A stretch of 64,000 bases of DNA from Granulosicoccus sp045110475 (GCA_045110475.1 JBGCGC010000022.1:9804-73803), one strand, 5' to 3'. Positions 8,078 through 17,485 are shown, counted from the first letter of the stretch. Notes: generated from the sequence alone by a model not told the origin. Numbers and translations: made by a program.

Positions 8078-8710
8078 TCAGGGATTCTCGCTGACGCCGT
8101 AGCGTTCAATCAGGGCCCACACAAGTGTGCAGAATTGTGCGCTGTTAAATCGCGGGATACCCAGAATGATTAGCGTAAAGACGTTGTCCGAAATATGCAG
8201 GGGCCAGAACCCGATTTCGCTATTACCAGCGGGGTCAACAACCCCGAAAGCGCGACTGTTTACCGCAAGGCGGTCAACCAGCAGGCTGTTTCGCGTCTTT
8301 GTCATCGTATGGAAGGCGGCGGCCATGACAGCAAGCTCTTCGGCCTCCTTTTTGCCTACCCCGCTGAAGTCGAGGTACAAGCCCTGAAGAGATTCTGTCA
8401 GAACCACCTCTTGTCGCTCTGATAGTGCTGGCAAAACATGTGGAAGCAGGCTGGTCAGATTGCCCTCGGGTAGTGTGACTGGCAGTTCACTTAATATGAC
8501 GAAGCCTGACTTTTGCAGTTCGAAAATACTCTCCTTATCCAGACTGGCAAACACTGATAATTCAGGTGATATCTGGGTTCCGAGTATCCTGCGCAATAGC
8601 TGGCGGGCAATTGTCGGTTCGTTATTTTCAACTGCGTAATAGCATCCAGCCGGTGTGACTGTGACAAATTGGTTGGGCTCGGTATCCGCCTGAAGTAGCG
8701 TGGTGCTCAT
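8078..8710 (-). CDS. GTPase-operon protein, possibly roadblock/LC7-like
   Basis: 210 residues, no signal peptide or membrane segment. I do not recognise the family firmly. The middle (about 90-135: LPALSERQEVVLTESLQGLYL, then EAEELAVMAAAF) resembles the strand-helix start of roadblock/LC7 proteins, which bind MglA-type GTPases as activators or partners. The N-terminus has VTVTPAGCYYAVENNE. It overlaps the preceding GTPase gene by 4 bases (ATGA-type coupling), so the two proteins are translated together. It is the last gene of the four-gene operon. The roadblock assignment is an inference from pattern and neighbourhood and could be wrong. Confidence 0.45.
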   Translation of the reverse strand: MSTTLLQADTEPNQFVTVTPAGCYYAVENNEPTIARQLLRRILGTQISPELSVFASLDKESIFELQKSGFVILSELPVTLPEGNLTSLLPHVLPALSERQEVVLTESLQGLYLDFSGVGKKEAEELAVMAAAFHTMTKTRNSLLVDRLAVNSRAFGVVDPAGNSEIGFWPLHISDNVFTLIILGIPRFNSAQFCTLVWALIERYGVSENP

Positions 8711-9258
8711 GCTGGCTGGCTCAATCGTGCTGCCGCCAGTGAAGCACGGATCAGGACGATAACATCATGGCGTGAGCGTGGGTCTGCCTCAAGTACTGGC
8801 ACGCGCATTTGGCGTTCAGTAAAGTAGTCGCGATAGCGCTGCAGCTCTTTGTCGGTATCGCCGGCTAATCGTGTCACACCGACAACAAGCTGTCGTTTCT
8901 CTATCATGGCATCAAAGGCATCCAGATAGATCCGCATTTCTTCAAAGACGTCAGGGCTGTCGTTGTTGGCCAGTAACACCACACCTGCCGTACCCTTGGC
9001 CAGAACACTCCACATGAAGTCGAATCGCTTCTGGCCAGGCGTACCATACAGATGAACCTTGAGACCGTCGTCGAGCCAGACCACATTGAAATCCATGGCA
9101 ACTGTTGTGCTGTTTTTCTGAAGATGTGTATCGTCAGAGGGCAACACTTCCGTTGTGAGAATCGGGGTGTCGCTGGCTGAAGCAACGGCGGTGGTTTTGC
9201 CCACACCGACTGATCCTGCGATCAGCACTTTGCAAATTTGCGTGTCTTCAGGTCCCAT
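8707..9258 (-). CDS. MglA-like small Ras-type GTPase
   Basis: 183 residues. The P-loop is GSVGVGKTT (about 15-23), the switch I region holds TTVAMDFNVVWL and G3 is YGTPGQKRFDFMW, in which the usual DxxG Asp is replaced as in prokaryotic MglA-group GTPases. At the G4 position there is VGVTRLAGDT, so the guanine-specifying Asp of the N/TKxD motif is not evident. Related GTPases act as cytoplasmic switches for polarity, twitching motility or receptor complexes. It overlaps both neighbours (11 bases with the 389-residue gene, 4 bases with the roadblock-like gene), which implies one translation-coupled complex. What it controls here is unknown. Confidence 0.8.
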   Translation of the reverse strand: MGPEDTQICKVLIAGSVGVGKTTAVASASDTPILTTEVLPSDDTHLQKNSTTVAMDFNVVWLDDGLKVHLYGTPGQKRFDFMWSVLAKGTAGVVLLANNDSPDVFEEMRIYLDAFDAMIEKRQLVVGVTRLAGDTDKELQRYRDYFTERQMRVPVLEADPRSRHDVIVLIRASLAAARLSQPA

Positions 9259-10417
9259 GGCTATTTTCTATGTTCATCACACCAATCGTTCGGGCGGCGT
9301 TGAATAACGACACAGCGTGCCGAGGTTCGCATCGCACCTGTTCCACTATCTGTGGCAGGGTTGCAGGCTCATGTGCCCATGCTGCGACTATCTCCAGACA
9401 GTCGGGAACGAGTTCCAGACGCGTAATGTTCGGCCAGTGACGCAAGCTGCATACAGTATCGATATCAAAACCCAGAGGTAATCGGCCTTGCGAGCTGAAC
9501 AGCGCACTTAACCAGCAAAATGAGTGGGCACCAAACCCGTATCGTTTGGTACGGTTAAGAATGTCGATAACACTGTTGACGTCGTTCTTGTCGTACTTGA
9601 GGACGGTCATTTCCCCTTCTTCCCAATCCTGGAACACCAGGTTGACATTGCGTTTGTATTCGAGCGACAAGGAGCTGTACACCTTGTTAAGCGTTGGCAG
9701 AATGAAAATGTCCGAATCGGGCAATTTCAATTGCGCAGCTCTCACTGCCGGTTCGGAACGGAAAACGATGGACGCGATGGTCTCACTAAGACACCTTGCC
9801 GGATCCACTCTGTGCTCACTACTGTAGGGATCACGTAAGTCGTCGAGGCTGCGAGGTGGTCCGCATAGCAGATCTATTTTTGCTTGGTAGCGCTCTATTT
9901 TCTTCATGGTAGACAACGTAGGCGGGCTGGATAGCGCCGCGTCATTGGTTCTGAAATAGGCCGGCGTTTTAATCACCTCTTCATCGATCTCGTGAGGACG
10001 TCGGGTCAGTTTGGGCAGAGCGTCCGTGCTGTCCGATTCTTGTAGATCTTCATAGTGGTTTACTTCGTGAAGAGCCTCGTTGAGCTGTCGCAAGGCTGTT
10101 TGTGCTGCGTCCTCCAGTGCTGTGCTGTCCAGCGGCTTGTTCACAATGATAGCGCCACGAACATGCGGCTGTCGTGCGGCGAGTACAATCAGTGCAACAC
10201 CTGAGCGCCATTCTCCGGATTCAAGGCGTGCCTTCGTGCCGGGATGGTCATGATCAATAATAACTACCCTAGCGGTTTCGGTACTTTTGGCGATTGAAAA
10301 CAGTCGGCTTCTGGTGTGTGTAATATAGTATTCGATAAGCGCACGCATGCGATCGCTCATCGCGGTGAGCGTTACCGTTAGAGGAAACTCCAACGCGCGA
10401 TCAGAAGAGGCCATCAT
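9248..10417 (-). CDS. Uncharacterised operon protein with receiver-like N-terminal region
   Basis: 389 residues, soluble. Residues about 40-105 look like a receiver-type alpha/beta fold: ARVVIIDHDHPG contains acidic residues after a hydrophobic strand, ALIVLAA a later strand, and IIVNKPLD the conserved Lys-Pro, but the usual phosphorylation arrangement is not clear. A Ser/Arg-rich linker (about 130-180) follows. The C-terminal half (VYSSLSLEYKRNVNLVFQDW onward) ends in a short helical segment like a winged helix (TLPQIVEQVRCEPRHAVSLF). It overlaps the genes on both sides (4 and 11 bases). Probably a partner or effector of the GTPase; no family name is claimed. Confidence 0.55.
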   Translation of the reverse strand: MMASSDRALEFPLTVTLTAMSDRMRALIEYYITHTRSRLFSIAKSTETARVVIIDHDHPGTKARLESGEWRSGVALIVLAARQPHVRGAIIVNKPLDSTALEDAAQTALRQLNEALHEVNHYEDLQESDSTDALPKLTRRPHEIDEEVIKTPAYFRTNDAALSSPPTLSTMKKIERYQAKIDLLCGPPRSLDDLRDPYSSEHRVDPARCLSETIASIVFRSEPAVRAAQLKLPDSDIFILPTLNKVYSSLSLEYKRNVNLVFQDWEEGEMTVLKYDKNDVNSVIDILNRTKRYGFGAHSFCWLSALFSSQGRLPLGFDIDTVCSLRHWPNITRLELVPDCLEIVAAWAHEPATLPQIVEQVRCEPRHAVSLFNAARTIGVMNIENSHGT

Positions 10418-10839
10418 GAAGCGGGTGCAGGAGCATCGGTGACTCGGGAATGGACAAGAAGCTGAGTCATGGTGGGTAACACACGACCCTTGGTCAATAC
10501 CTGCGCAAAGTGTTCTTCGTCGTCCAGCTCTGGCAAATGTACCTGTCCATTAACAGCTTTCAGGGATTCTGCCCTTAATCGCACCAACAGCGCGGTACCT
10601 CGGCCATTCAGCACGTAGGCCAGGTCGGCAATGGACCCTGCAAGGCGGTCGTTGAGTGCGTGTTCGTGGCAAAGTCGAATACGGCGCGTGTGCGTCAGTA
10701 AATCGTCTGGCTGGCGCACGATGCGGTAACTCAGGCTCTGCCAGAGCTGAAATAGATCCCCTGCATTTGCCACCGTAATGGGGAATTTGATATCCAGCCT
10801 GAAACAGGCGTGAACCGGATTTCTGTATGACTCCTGCAT
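10414..10839 (-). CDS. Uncharacterised protein, first gene of the GTPase operon
   Basis: 141 residues from the ATG at complement 10837-10839 (MQESYRNPVHACFRLDIKFP). The reading frame extends 32 codons further upstream, but that part is Cys/Ser/Arg-rich and looks non-coding. No signal peptide or membrane segment is visible. The sequence is rich in Arg and Leu, with PDDLLTHTRRIRLCHEHALN, and is not recognised. It overlaps the 389-residue gene by 4 bases, so it belongs to the same translation-coupled operon. Confidence 0.55.
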   Translation of the reverse strand: MQESYRNPVHACFRLDIKFPITVANAGDLFQLWQSLSYRIVRQPDDLLTHTRRIRLCHEHALNDRLAGSIADLAYVLNGRGTALLVRLRAESLKAVNGQVHLPELDDEEHFAQVLTKGRVLPTMTQLLVHSRVTDAPAPAS

Positions 10840-11324
10840 GTTGTTGACTTCTGTAAAGCTCCATGAATAGCCGCTTGAACAAATGGCACTGATTAAGGGC
10901 CGGGAACACAACCGTTGGCGATACGCAAGCGACAAACCTGCAAATGTTGTGCGTCAGACCATTGCTTACGCAAGGCTGACAAGGCCTGAATCACTGCTAT
11001 TCGGCAACGGGACCACGACCGATTGGTAGAAAGTTCCTCCCCCATTATGAGGGATCGGCTACCCGAATGGCGAGCAACTTCCTGCAAGTTTATGAATAGG
11101 TGCCGGTTTGGATCGGTGTATCAGGCTGGCCAGACCTGGGTATCACGCCTGCATCAACGTTTTTTTGGCAGTTAGTGAGCGCTGGTGCGAAGGATCAGTA
11201 ATCGATCAGCGTTTTTAAATGTTGCTAAATGTGACATTGCTACCAATTCGCAATAGATGTCGCCTTGCGATGCACGTAGTGCATTTGACTGGCAAACACA
11301 CCGTAGCGTGTAGACTCCCACCCC
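10840..11324. other. Divergent intergenic region without a recognisable gene
   Basis: About 485 bases between the GTPase operon (-) and the metallo-hydrolase gene (+). Both must be expressed from here. I found no convincing promoter pair, RNA gene or repeat. A TTGACT at about 11287 and TAGACT at about 11313 precede the + gene but are spaced 20 bases apart, which is too wide for a confident call. Confidence 0.4.
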
Positions 11325-12335
11325 ATGAAATACGAATTCGAATCTGCCCCTTCTCCCGCGCAACCGATAGTGGTCTGCGATGGCATACAGTGGCTGAATA
11401 TGCCTCTGCCGTTTGCATTGAATCACGTCAACTGCTGGCTTCTCGGTGAGCCGGATGAGCAAACACTGATTGACACCGGTGTTGACGACGTCGATACACG
11501 GGGGCACTGGCAGTCTGTTTTCAGCCATTTTGGCAGCTGGCCCCGGCATTTGCTGGCAACCCATTTCCATCCTGATCATATCGGGCTGGCTGGCTGGTTC
11601 GAGGCGCAGGGCTGTCAGAAATTCTCCGGTAGTGAAATCGAAATTGATATTGCTCACGCGCTTTGGGCAAGCGATGACCTTGCTTACGCGGAAATCTACG
11701 AGCGTTGGTATCAAGAGCACGAATTGCCTGATGAGGTTGTGCAAACCGCGCTCAACAATGGCAACACCTATCGCGGCAAAGTCCACAGGCCGCCTGCGAA
11801 GGAGCAGTGGAGCTATCTTGTCGAGGGCCAGAGGCTTGAGATTGCACAGCGTCAGTATCAGGTCATTATCGGTCGTGGCCATGCACCGGACATGATCATG
11901 TTGTATCGCAGCGATGATCGTGTGCTTATCGCTGCCGATCAGGTGCTGCCGGGTATTTCGCCGAACGTCAGCGTGATGCCGCGCTTGCAGGACAACAATC
12001 CGCTCGACAGCTTTTTGCAAACCCTTGAAGCACTTGCGCAGTTACCGGAAGATACGCTGGTATTACCCTCGCATGGGTTACCTTTTCGGGGCCTTCATGA
12101 GCGAATACAGGTGCTTCGTGAACACCATGATGTGCGCCTGCAGCAAGTCTGCGATGCCTGTTCGGAACCTCGCAGTGCGCACGCGCTGTTTCCGATCCTC
12201 TTCAGGCGCGCCCTGGATGCGCAGCAAACCTCGTTTGCTCTGGGCGAAAGTCTTGCTCACCTTCATTATCTGGAACATCAGGCAAAGATTGTGCGTTTGC
12301 AGGAAAACGGAATTACCCGGTTTCTGGCCACCTGA
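11325..12335 (+). CDS. Metallo-beta-lactamase-fold hydrolase
   Basis: 336 residues. The zinc motif is THFHPDHIG (about residue 80), with an Asp in LIDTGVDDVD before it, GRGHAPDMIMLY as a later metal His segment, and LIAADQVLPG then LPSHGLPF for the remaining ligands. The C-terminal region (about 265-330) fits the helical tail of LACTB2-like members. The family includes thioesterases, glyoxalase II-like enzymes and nucleases, so the substrate is open. ATG 11325 has no clear ribosome-binding site; a leaderless or weakly translated message is possible. It stands alone, upstream of carA. Confidence 0.85.
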   Translation: MKYEFESAPSPAQPIVVCDGIQWLNMPLPFALNHVNCWLLGEPDEQTLIDTGVDDVDTRGHWQSVFSHFGSWPRHLLATHFHPDHIGLAGWFEAQGCQKFSGSEIEIDIAHALWASDDLAYAEIYERWYQEHELPDEVVQTALNNGNTYRGKVHRPPAKEQWSYLVEGQRLEIAQRQYQVIIGRGHAPDMIMLYRSDDRVLIAADQVLPGISPNVSVMPRLQDNNPLDSFLQTLEALAQLPEDTLVLPSHGLPFRGLHERIQVLREHHDVRLQQVCDACSEPRSAHALFPILFRRALDAQQTSFALGESLAHLHYLEHQAKIVRLQENGITRFLAT

Positions 12336-12443
12336 AAGAGTTACGCCGCTCAACGTTACGGGCACAACATATTGTCTGTGCCTGCGTGTAACGACACTGG
12401 ACAACAGTGGCTGTGCAGGCGTACTATTCCACAAATTTTTCGA

Positions 12444-12477
12444 CGGGGAAATCCGGCTTTCACGGCGGGTTTCTCCG
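12444..12477 (+). terminator. Hairpin upstream of carA
   Basis: CGGGGAAA and TTTCTCCG form an 8-bp stem with one G-T pair, and CCG/CGG pair inside it. Only a short T-rich tract (TTTCTATAT) follows. It may end the metallo-hydrolase transcript or act as a leader structure for carA; the sequence alone does not decide. Confidence 0.35.
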
Positions 12478-12542
12478 TTTCTATATGCGCCTTCTATAAG
12501 GAAGCCCCAAAGCCCGTGTCATCGACCGATTTTAACAAATCC

Positions 12543-13688
12543 ATGCGACCTGCCATTCTCGTGCTTGCTGACGGCACCGTGTTTCAGGGACGCGCAATCG
12601 GCGTCGACGGTATGTCGGTTGGTGAGGTGGTGTTCAACACCGCCATGACCGGCTACCAGGAGATCCTGACAGATCCCTCCTACGCTCAGCAAATGGTCAC
12701 GCTGACCTACCCGCACATCGGCAGCACCGGTACCAACAGCGAAGACGATGAATCCGCCTCCGTCTATTGCACAGGACTGATCATTCGTGATCTGCCGCGT
12801 TTACACAGTAATTTTCGCGCAGGGCAGACCCTGCAGGGCTTTCTCGAGCAGCACAAGGTGCTAGCCATATCGGATATAGACACACGCGCCCTCACTAGAC
12901 ACCTGCGCGACAAGGGTGCGCAGAACGGCTGCATCATGGCAGGTGAGGGACTGGACATTGATGCCGCGCTGGGTGCCGCAAAAGCGTTTCCCGGTTTGTC
13001 AGGTATGGACCTTGCCAAAGAGGTAACCTGTCATTCGCCTTATCAGTGGACGCAGCGCACCTGGCAACTTACAGATAGTCAGGCAAAGGTTCGAGGCGAG
13101 TCTGCAAACACTCAGTGCGTTACGGACGGACCGCATATCGTAGCCATGGATTTTGGCGTCAAGCACAACATCCTGCGACTCTTTGTAGACCGTGGTTGCC
13201 GCGTCACCGTCGTACCTGCGACCTACACTAGCGATCAGATACGTGCGCTCAAACCCGATGGTCTGTTTCTTTCCAATGGGCCTGGCGACCCTGAGCCTTG
13301 CGATTACGCCATTCGCACCATTTCCGAACTACTGGCAAGCTCATTGCCCACATTCGGCATCTGCCTCGGTCATCAGCTCCTCGCGCTTGCCTCTGGTGCA
13401 AAGACGATGAAAATGAAGTTCGGCCATCATGGAGCCAATCACCCCGTCATGGAAAACGACAGCGGGCGAGTCATGATCAGTAGCCAGAATCATGGTTTTG
13501 CGGTAGATGCCAATTCTCTGAACAACACGCTGGCGGTAACGCATGTATCGCTTTTTGATCAGTCCCTGCAGGGCATTCGACGGGTGGATGTACCGGCGAT
13601 CGGATTTCAGGGGCATCCTGAAGCGAGTCCCGGGCCTCACGACGTCGAGCAATTGTTTGATCGGTTTATGGACATGCTAGCCGCATAA
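12543..13688 (+). CDS. carA: Carbamoyl-phosphate synthase small (glutaminase) subunit
   Basis: 381 residues from ATG 12543, matching the usual family length. The N-terminal CPSase-small domain begins MRPAILVLADGTVFQGRAIG. The class I glutamine amidotransferase triad is present: Cys about 274 in FGICLGHQ, and His 358 and Glu 360 in GFQGHPEAS. It hydrolyses glutamine and channels ammonia to CarB for arginine and pyrimidine synthesis. An upstream GTG (12516) with GGAAG about 11 bases before it would add 9 residues and is a real alternative. The still longer reading frame back to 12372 is not protein-like. carB follows after 99 bases. Confidence 0.96.
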   Translation: MRPAILVLADGTVFQGRAIGVDGMSVGEVVFNTAMTGYQEILTDPSYAQQMVTLTYPHIGSTGTNSEDDESASVYCTGLIIRDLPRLHSNFRAGQTLQGFLEQHKVLAISDIDTRALTRHLRDKGAQNGCIMAGEGLDIDAALGAAKAFPGLSGMDLAKEVTCHSPYQWTQRTWQLTDSQAKVRGESANTQCVTDGPHIVAMDFGVKHNILRLFVDRGCRVTVVPATYTSDQIRALKPDGLFLSNGPGDPEPCDYAIRTISELLASSLPTFGICLGHQLLALASGAKTMKMKFGHHGANHPVMENDSGRVMISSQNHGFAVDANSLNNTLAVTHVSLFDQSLQGIRRVDVPAIGFQGHPEASPGPHDVEQLFDRFMDMLAA

Positions 13689-13787
13689 TCTATTGTTCAA
13701 GGCAGTACGCTTAGCGAGCTGCTTCGATCAAGCAAGCTTCGACGATTCATTGCCAACAGCAGTTCGCCTATTTCCCAAATTGAAATC

Positions 13788-16700
13788 ATGCCAAAACGAA
13801 CGGACATAAAAAGTGTTCTGATTATCGGAGCAGGGCCTATTGTTATCGGCCAGGCTTGCGAGTTCGACTATTCAGGTGCACAGGCGTGCAAGGCTCTGCG
13901 TGAAGAAGGGTACCGGGTGATTCTGGTTAATTCCAACCCCGCGACCATCATGACCGACCCGGCCATGGCCGATGCGATCTACATCGAGCCGATTGACTGG
14001 CGCGTGGTCCGTAACATCATAGCGAAGGAAAAGCCCGATGCCCTGTTACCTACGATGGGCGGGCAGACTGCGCTGAACTGTGCGCTTGATCTGGCCCGTG
14101 AAGGGGTGCTTGAAGAGCATGGTGTCGAGATGATTGGCGCTCGGCCTGAGGCCATCGACATGGCCGAGGATAGAGACAAGTTTCGTATGGCGATGACCGA
14201 AATTGGTTTGTCGACGCCAGCGGCGGCTATCGCGCACACGATGGAAGAAGCCTGGGCGGGGCAGGCAGATATCGGTTTTCCGTGCATCATCAGACCATCA
14301 TTTACGATGGGCGGCAGTGGTGGTGGAATTGCCTACAACCGTGAAGAATTCGAAGCCATCGTCACGCGTGGGCTGGACCTTTCTCGCACCACTGAAGTAC
14401 TGATGGAAGAATCGGTGCTTGGCTGGAAAGAATACGAGATGGAAGTGGTGCGAGATAGTGCGGATAACGTCATCATTGTCTGTGCCATCGAGAATCTGGA
14501 CCCCATGGGAATCCACACGGGCGATTCGATTACGGTGGCACCAGCGCAGACCTTGACTGACAAGGAATACCAGATCATGCGTAACGCCTCCTGCGCTGTG
14601 TTGCGCAAGATCGGTGTCGATACCGGTGGGTCTAATGTGCAGTTTGCAATCAACCCTGAAAACGGGGCGATGATCATTATCGAGATGAATCCTCGTGTCT
14701 CTCGCTCCTCGGCACTGGCATCCAAGGCGACGGGCTTTCCGATTGCCAGGGTGGCGGCAAAACTGGCTGTGGGTTTCAACCTGAATGAGCTGAGAAACGA
14801 AATAACCGGTGGACTGACGCCGGCCTCTTTCGAACCATCGATCGATTATGTCGTCACCAAGGTGCCGCGTTTTACTTTTGAAAAGTTTCCGGCTGCCGAC
14901 AATCGCCTTACCACGCAGATGAAGTCGGTGGGAGAGGTCATGGCTATGGGAAGAACGTTCAAGGAATCCTTGCACAAAGCCTTGCGTGGCCTTGAGATTG
15001 ATGTGTGTGGTTTCGATGAGATGTTGCCCGAAAATATCTCGCACGAGGATCGTCTGGCAACGATCGACGCGGAAATGCGTCAGGCTCGTGAGCAGCGACT
15101 GTGGTACGTCGCCGAGGCGTTCAGAGTCGGGCATAGCATCGACCAGGTGTTTGCCGCTACCGCCATCGATCGATGGTTTCTCAGTCAGATCAAGGAGATT
15201 ATCGATGATGAACTCTGGCTGGGCGGGCAAGCTCTGCAGTCCATCGATGCGCTGATCATGCGCCAACTCAAACGTGATGGTTTCAGTGATAAACGTTTGG
15301 GAATGGTGATGGATGTCAGCGAGCAGTCGGTGCGCGAGCATCGGCAGAAACTTGGGGTCACGCCTGTATACAAACGAGTGGACTCCTGTGCGGCAGAGTT
15401 TGCCAGCAGCACCGCCTACCTGTATTCAACCTACGAACAATACTGTGAGTCAGAACCTACTGATCGCAAGAAGATAATGATTCTTGGTGGCGGGCCCAAT
15501 CGCGTTGGTCAGGGCATCGAGTTTGATTACTGTTGCGTACACGCAGCACTTGCGCTTCGCGAACAGGGTTATGAGACCATCATGGTCAACTGCAATCCGG
15601 AAACAGTATCGACAGACTTTGATACATCCGATCGACTGTATTTCGAGCCGCTGACACTTGAAGATGTGCTGGCAATTATCGACGTCGAAAAACCGTTTGG
15701 TGTTATTGTCCAGTACGGTGGACAGACACCGTTGAAGCTTGCTCGTGATCTGCTGGCGGCTGGCGCACCTATCATTGGTACATCACCCGACTCAATCGAT
15801 CTCGCTGAAGATCGTGAACGTTTTCAGCAATTGATAGAAAAGCTGGGCTTGCTGCAACCGCCTAACCGGACGGCACGTAACGACGCGGATGCCTTGCGGC
15901 TGGCTGATGAAATCGGTTACCCACTGGTCGTGCGTCCCAGCTATGTTCTAGGGGGGCGTGCCATGGAAATCGTGCATGATCAATCCGAGCTTGCCCGGTA
16001 CATGACAGAGGCCGTCAGTGTGTCCAATGACTCGCCGGTATTGCTTGATCGTTTTCTTAATGATGCCATTGAGGTGGATGTCGATGCGATTTGCGATGGA
16101 GAAAACGTGGTTATTGGCGGCATCATGGAGCATATAGAAGAGGCGGGCGTGCATTCGGGTGACTCTGCCTGTTCCTTGCCGCCGTTCAGTCTCAGTGATG
16201 GAGTGTGCGCGGAGCTTTCAAGGCAGGTAGATCAGATGGCGCGGGGCCTTGGTGTTGTCGGTTTAATGAATACGCAATTTGCCATACAGGGTGACACCAT
16301 CTATGTTCTGGAAGTAAACCCGCGTGCCTCGCGTACTGTTCCGTTTGTATCCAAGGCAACGGGTGTTCCATTGGCCAAGGTTGCCGCTCGTTGCATGGCA
16401 GGCGAGTCACTGGCGCAACAGGATAAGCTGTCTTTACCGATGCCTGACCACTACAGCGTCAAGGAGTCTGTTTTTCCGTTTGCTAAATTCCCTGGTGTCG
16501 ATACCTTGCTGGGTCCTGAGATGAAGTCCACCGGTGAGGTCATGGGATCAGGCAAGAGTTTTGGTGAGGCGTTCTTCAAGGCATCACTCGGCGCATCGGC
16601 AGAACTGCCGGTCACGGGGGTTGCGTTTGTCAGTGTGCGCGATCTGGATAAGGAGGGCGTCATACCGGTGGCACGCAGTTTGTTAGGTGCCGGCTTTACG

Positions 16701-17012
16701 CTGATTGCGACAGATGGTACGCAGCAGGCTATTAGTGATGCTGGCTTGCAGTGTGAACGGATAAACAAGATGCAGCAAGGCCAGCCACATATCGTTGATG
16801 AGATAAAGAACGATGCAATTAGTCTGATCATCAATACCACCGATGGCCGTCAGGCCATCTCCGATTCCTATCACATCAGACAACAAGCCCTGCGTCGCAA
16901 AGTGGCGTACACCACGACGTTGTCTGGAGCTACTGCTATTTGCGCAGCACTCGCCCATTCGGTCGATGGGCCCGTTTACCGGTTGAGTGACATCCATACG
17001 GAGACAGTATGA
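13788..17012 (+). CDS. carB: Carbamoyl-phosphate synthase large subunit
   Basis: 1074 residues, essentially the length of the E. coli protein. Two homologous ATP-grasp halves are visible: SVLIIGAGPIVIGQACEFDY with PSFTMGGSGGG in the first, and KIMILGGGPNRVGQGIEFDY with PSYVLGGRAMEI in the second. Between them lies the oligomerisation domain. The C-terminal 140 residues form the MGS-like allosteric domain (VRDLDKEGVIPVARSLLGAG, FTLIATDGTQQ). It makes carbamoyl phosphate from bicarbonate, ATP and CarA-derived ammonia. Its stop overlaps the greA start by 4 bases (ATGA), so greA is translationally coupled, as in many gammaproteobacteria. Confidence 0.98.
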   Translation: MPKRTDIKSVLIIGAGPIVIGQACEFDYSGAQACKALREEGYRVILVNSNPATIMTDPAMADAIYIEPIDWRVVRNIIAKEKPDALLPTMGGQTALNCALDLAREGVLEEHGVEMIGARPEAIDMAEDRDKFRMAMTEIGLSTPAAAIAHTMEEAWAGQADIGFPCIIRPSFTMGGSGGGIAYNREEFEAIVTRGLDLSRTTEVLMEESVLGWKEYEMEVVRDSADNVIIVCAIENLDPMGIHTGDSITVAPAQTLTDKEYQIMRNASCAVLRKIGVDTGGSNVQFAINPENGAMIIIEMNPRVSRSSALASKATGFPIARVAAKLAVGFNLNELRNEITGGLTPASFEPSIDYVVTKVPRFTFEKFPAADNRLTTQMKSVGEVMAMGRTFKESLHKALRGLEIDVCGFDEMLPENISHEDRLATIDAEMRQAREQRLWYVAEAFRVGHSIDQVFAATAIDRWFLSQIKEIIDDELWLGGQALQSIDALIMRQLKRDGFSDKRLGMVMDVSEQSVREHRQKLGVTPVYKRVDSCAAEFASSTAYLYSTYEQYCESEPTDRKKIMILGGGPNRVGQGIEFDYCCVHAALALREQGYETIMVNCNPETVSTDFDTSDRLYFEPLTLEDVLAIIDVEKPFGVIVQYGGQTPLKLARDLLAAGAPIIGTSPDSIDLAEDRERFQQLIEKLGLLQPPNRTARNDADALRLADEIGYPLVVRPSYVLGGRAMEIVHDQSELARYMTEAVSVSNDSPVLLDRFLNDAIEVDVDAICDGENVVIGGIMEHIEEAGVHSGDSACSLPPFSLSDGVCAELSRQVDQMARGLGVVGLMNTQFAIQGDTIYVLEVNPRASRTVPFVSKATGVPLAKVAARCMAGESLAQQDKLSLPMPDHYSVKESVFPFAKFPGVDTLLGPEMKSTGEVMGSGKSFGEAFFKASLGASAELPVTGVAFVSVRDLDKEGVIPVARSLLGAGFTLIATDGTQQAISDAGLQCERINKMQQGQPHIVDEIKNDAISLIINTTDGRQAISDSYHIRQQALRRKVAYTTTLSGATAICAALAHSVDGPVYRLSDIHTETV

Positions 17013-17485
17013 ACAAGGTTCCCATGACGAAGCGTGGTGAGACGATGCTTCGAGAAGAGCTTGCCGATTTGAAGAGCAATCAGCGCCCGACCGTCATCGC
17101 TGCCATCGCTGAGGCGCGGGCACACGGTGACCTGAAAGAGAATGCTGAATATCATGCCGCGCGCGATCAGCAAAGCTTCATCGAGGGTCGCATCAAAGAG
17201 ATAGAGTCAAAGCTATCAACGTCGCAGGTCATCGATGTGACTGCATTACCCAAGTCGGGAAAAGTAGTGTTTGGTGCCACTGTCAAGCTGATGGATCTGG
17301 ATAGTGAGGAGGAAATCACCTATCAGATTGTGGGCCATGACGAGGCTGATCTTAAGGCACGAAGAATCAGTTTCGGTTCACCGGTTGCCAAGGGACTCAT
17401 TGGCAAAATGGAAGGTGATGAAGTGGGTGTAACCACGCCCAATGGTATTCGTGAATACGAAATTCTGGAAGTGAGCTATATTTGA
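17009..17485 (+). CDS. greA: Transcription elongation factor GreA
   Basis: 158 residues, the standard GreA length. The N-terminal coiled coil (about 1-77) carries the acidic tip GDLKENAEYHAARDQQ, which enters the RNA polymerase secondary channel and stimulates cleavage of backtracked transcripts. The C-terminal FKBP-like domain includes GATVKLMDLDSEEEITYQIVG and SPVAKGLIGKMEGDEV. It overlaps carB by 4 bases. Confidence 0.97.
   Translation: MNKVPMTKRGETMLREELADLKSNQRPTVIAAIAEARAHGDLKENAEYHAARDQQSFIEGRIKEIESKLSTSQVIDVTALPKSGKVVFGATVKLMDLDSEEEITYQIVGHDEADLKARRISFGSPVAKGLIGKMEGDEVGVTTPNGIREYEILEVSYI

Noticed and set aside
11172..12020. 282-codon frame on - strand
   Set aside because: Antisense to the metallo-hydrolase gene, which has clear zinc motifs; the antisense translation has no family pattern.
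13689..13787. carA-carB gap examined for a tRNA or small RNA
   Set aside because: Only a short AGCTTCGA direct repeat is seen; no cloverleaf or terminator.
14298..15341. 347-codon frame on - strand
   Set aside because: Antisense inside carB; a product of codon bias, rich in His and Arg with no motif.
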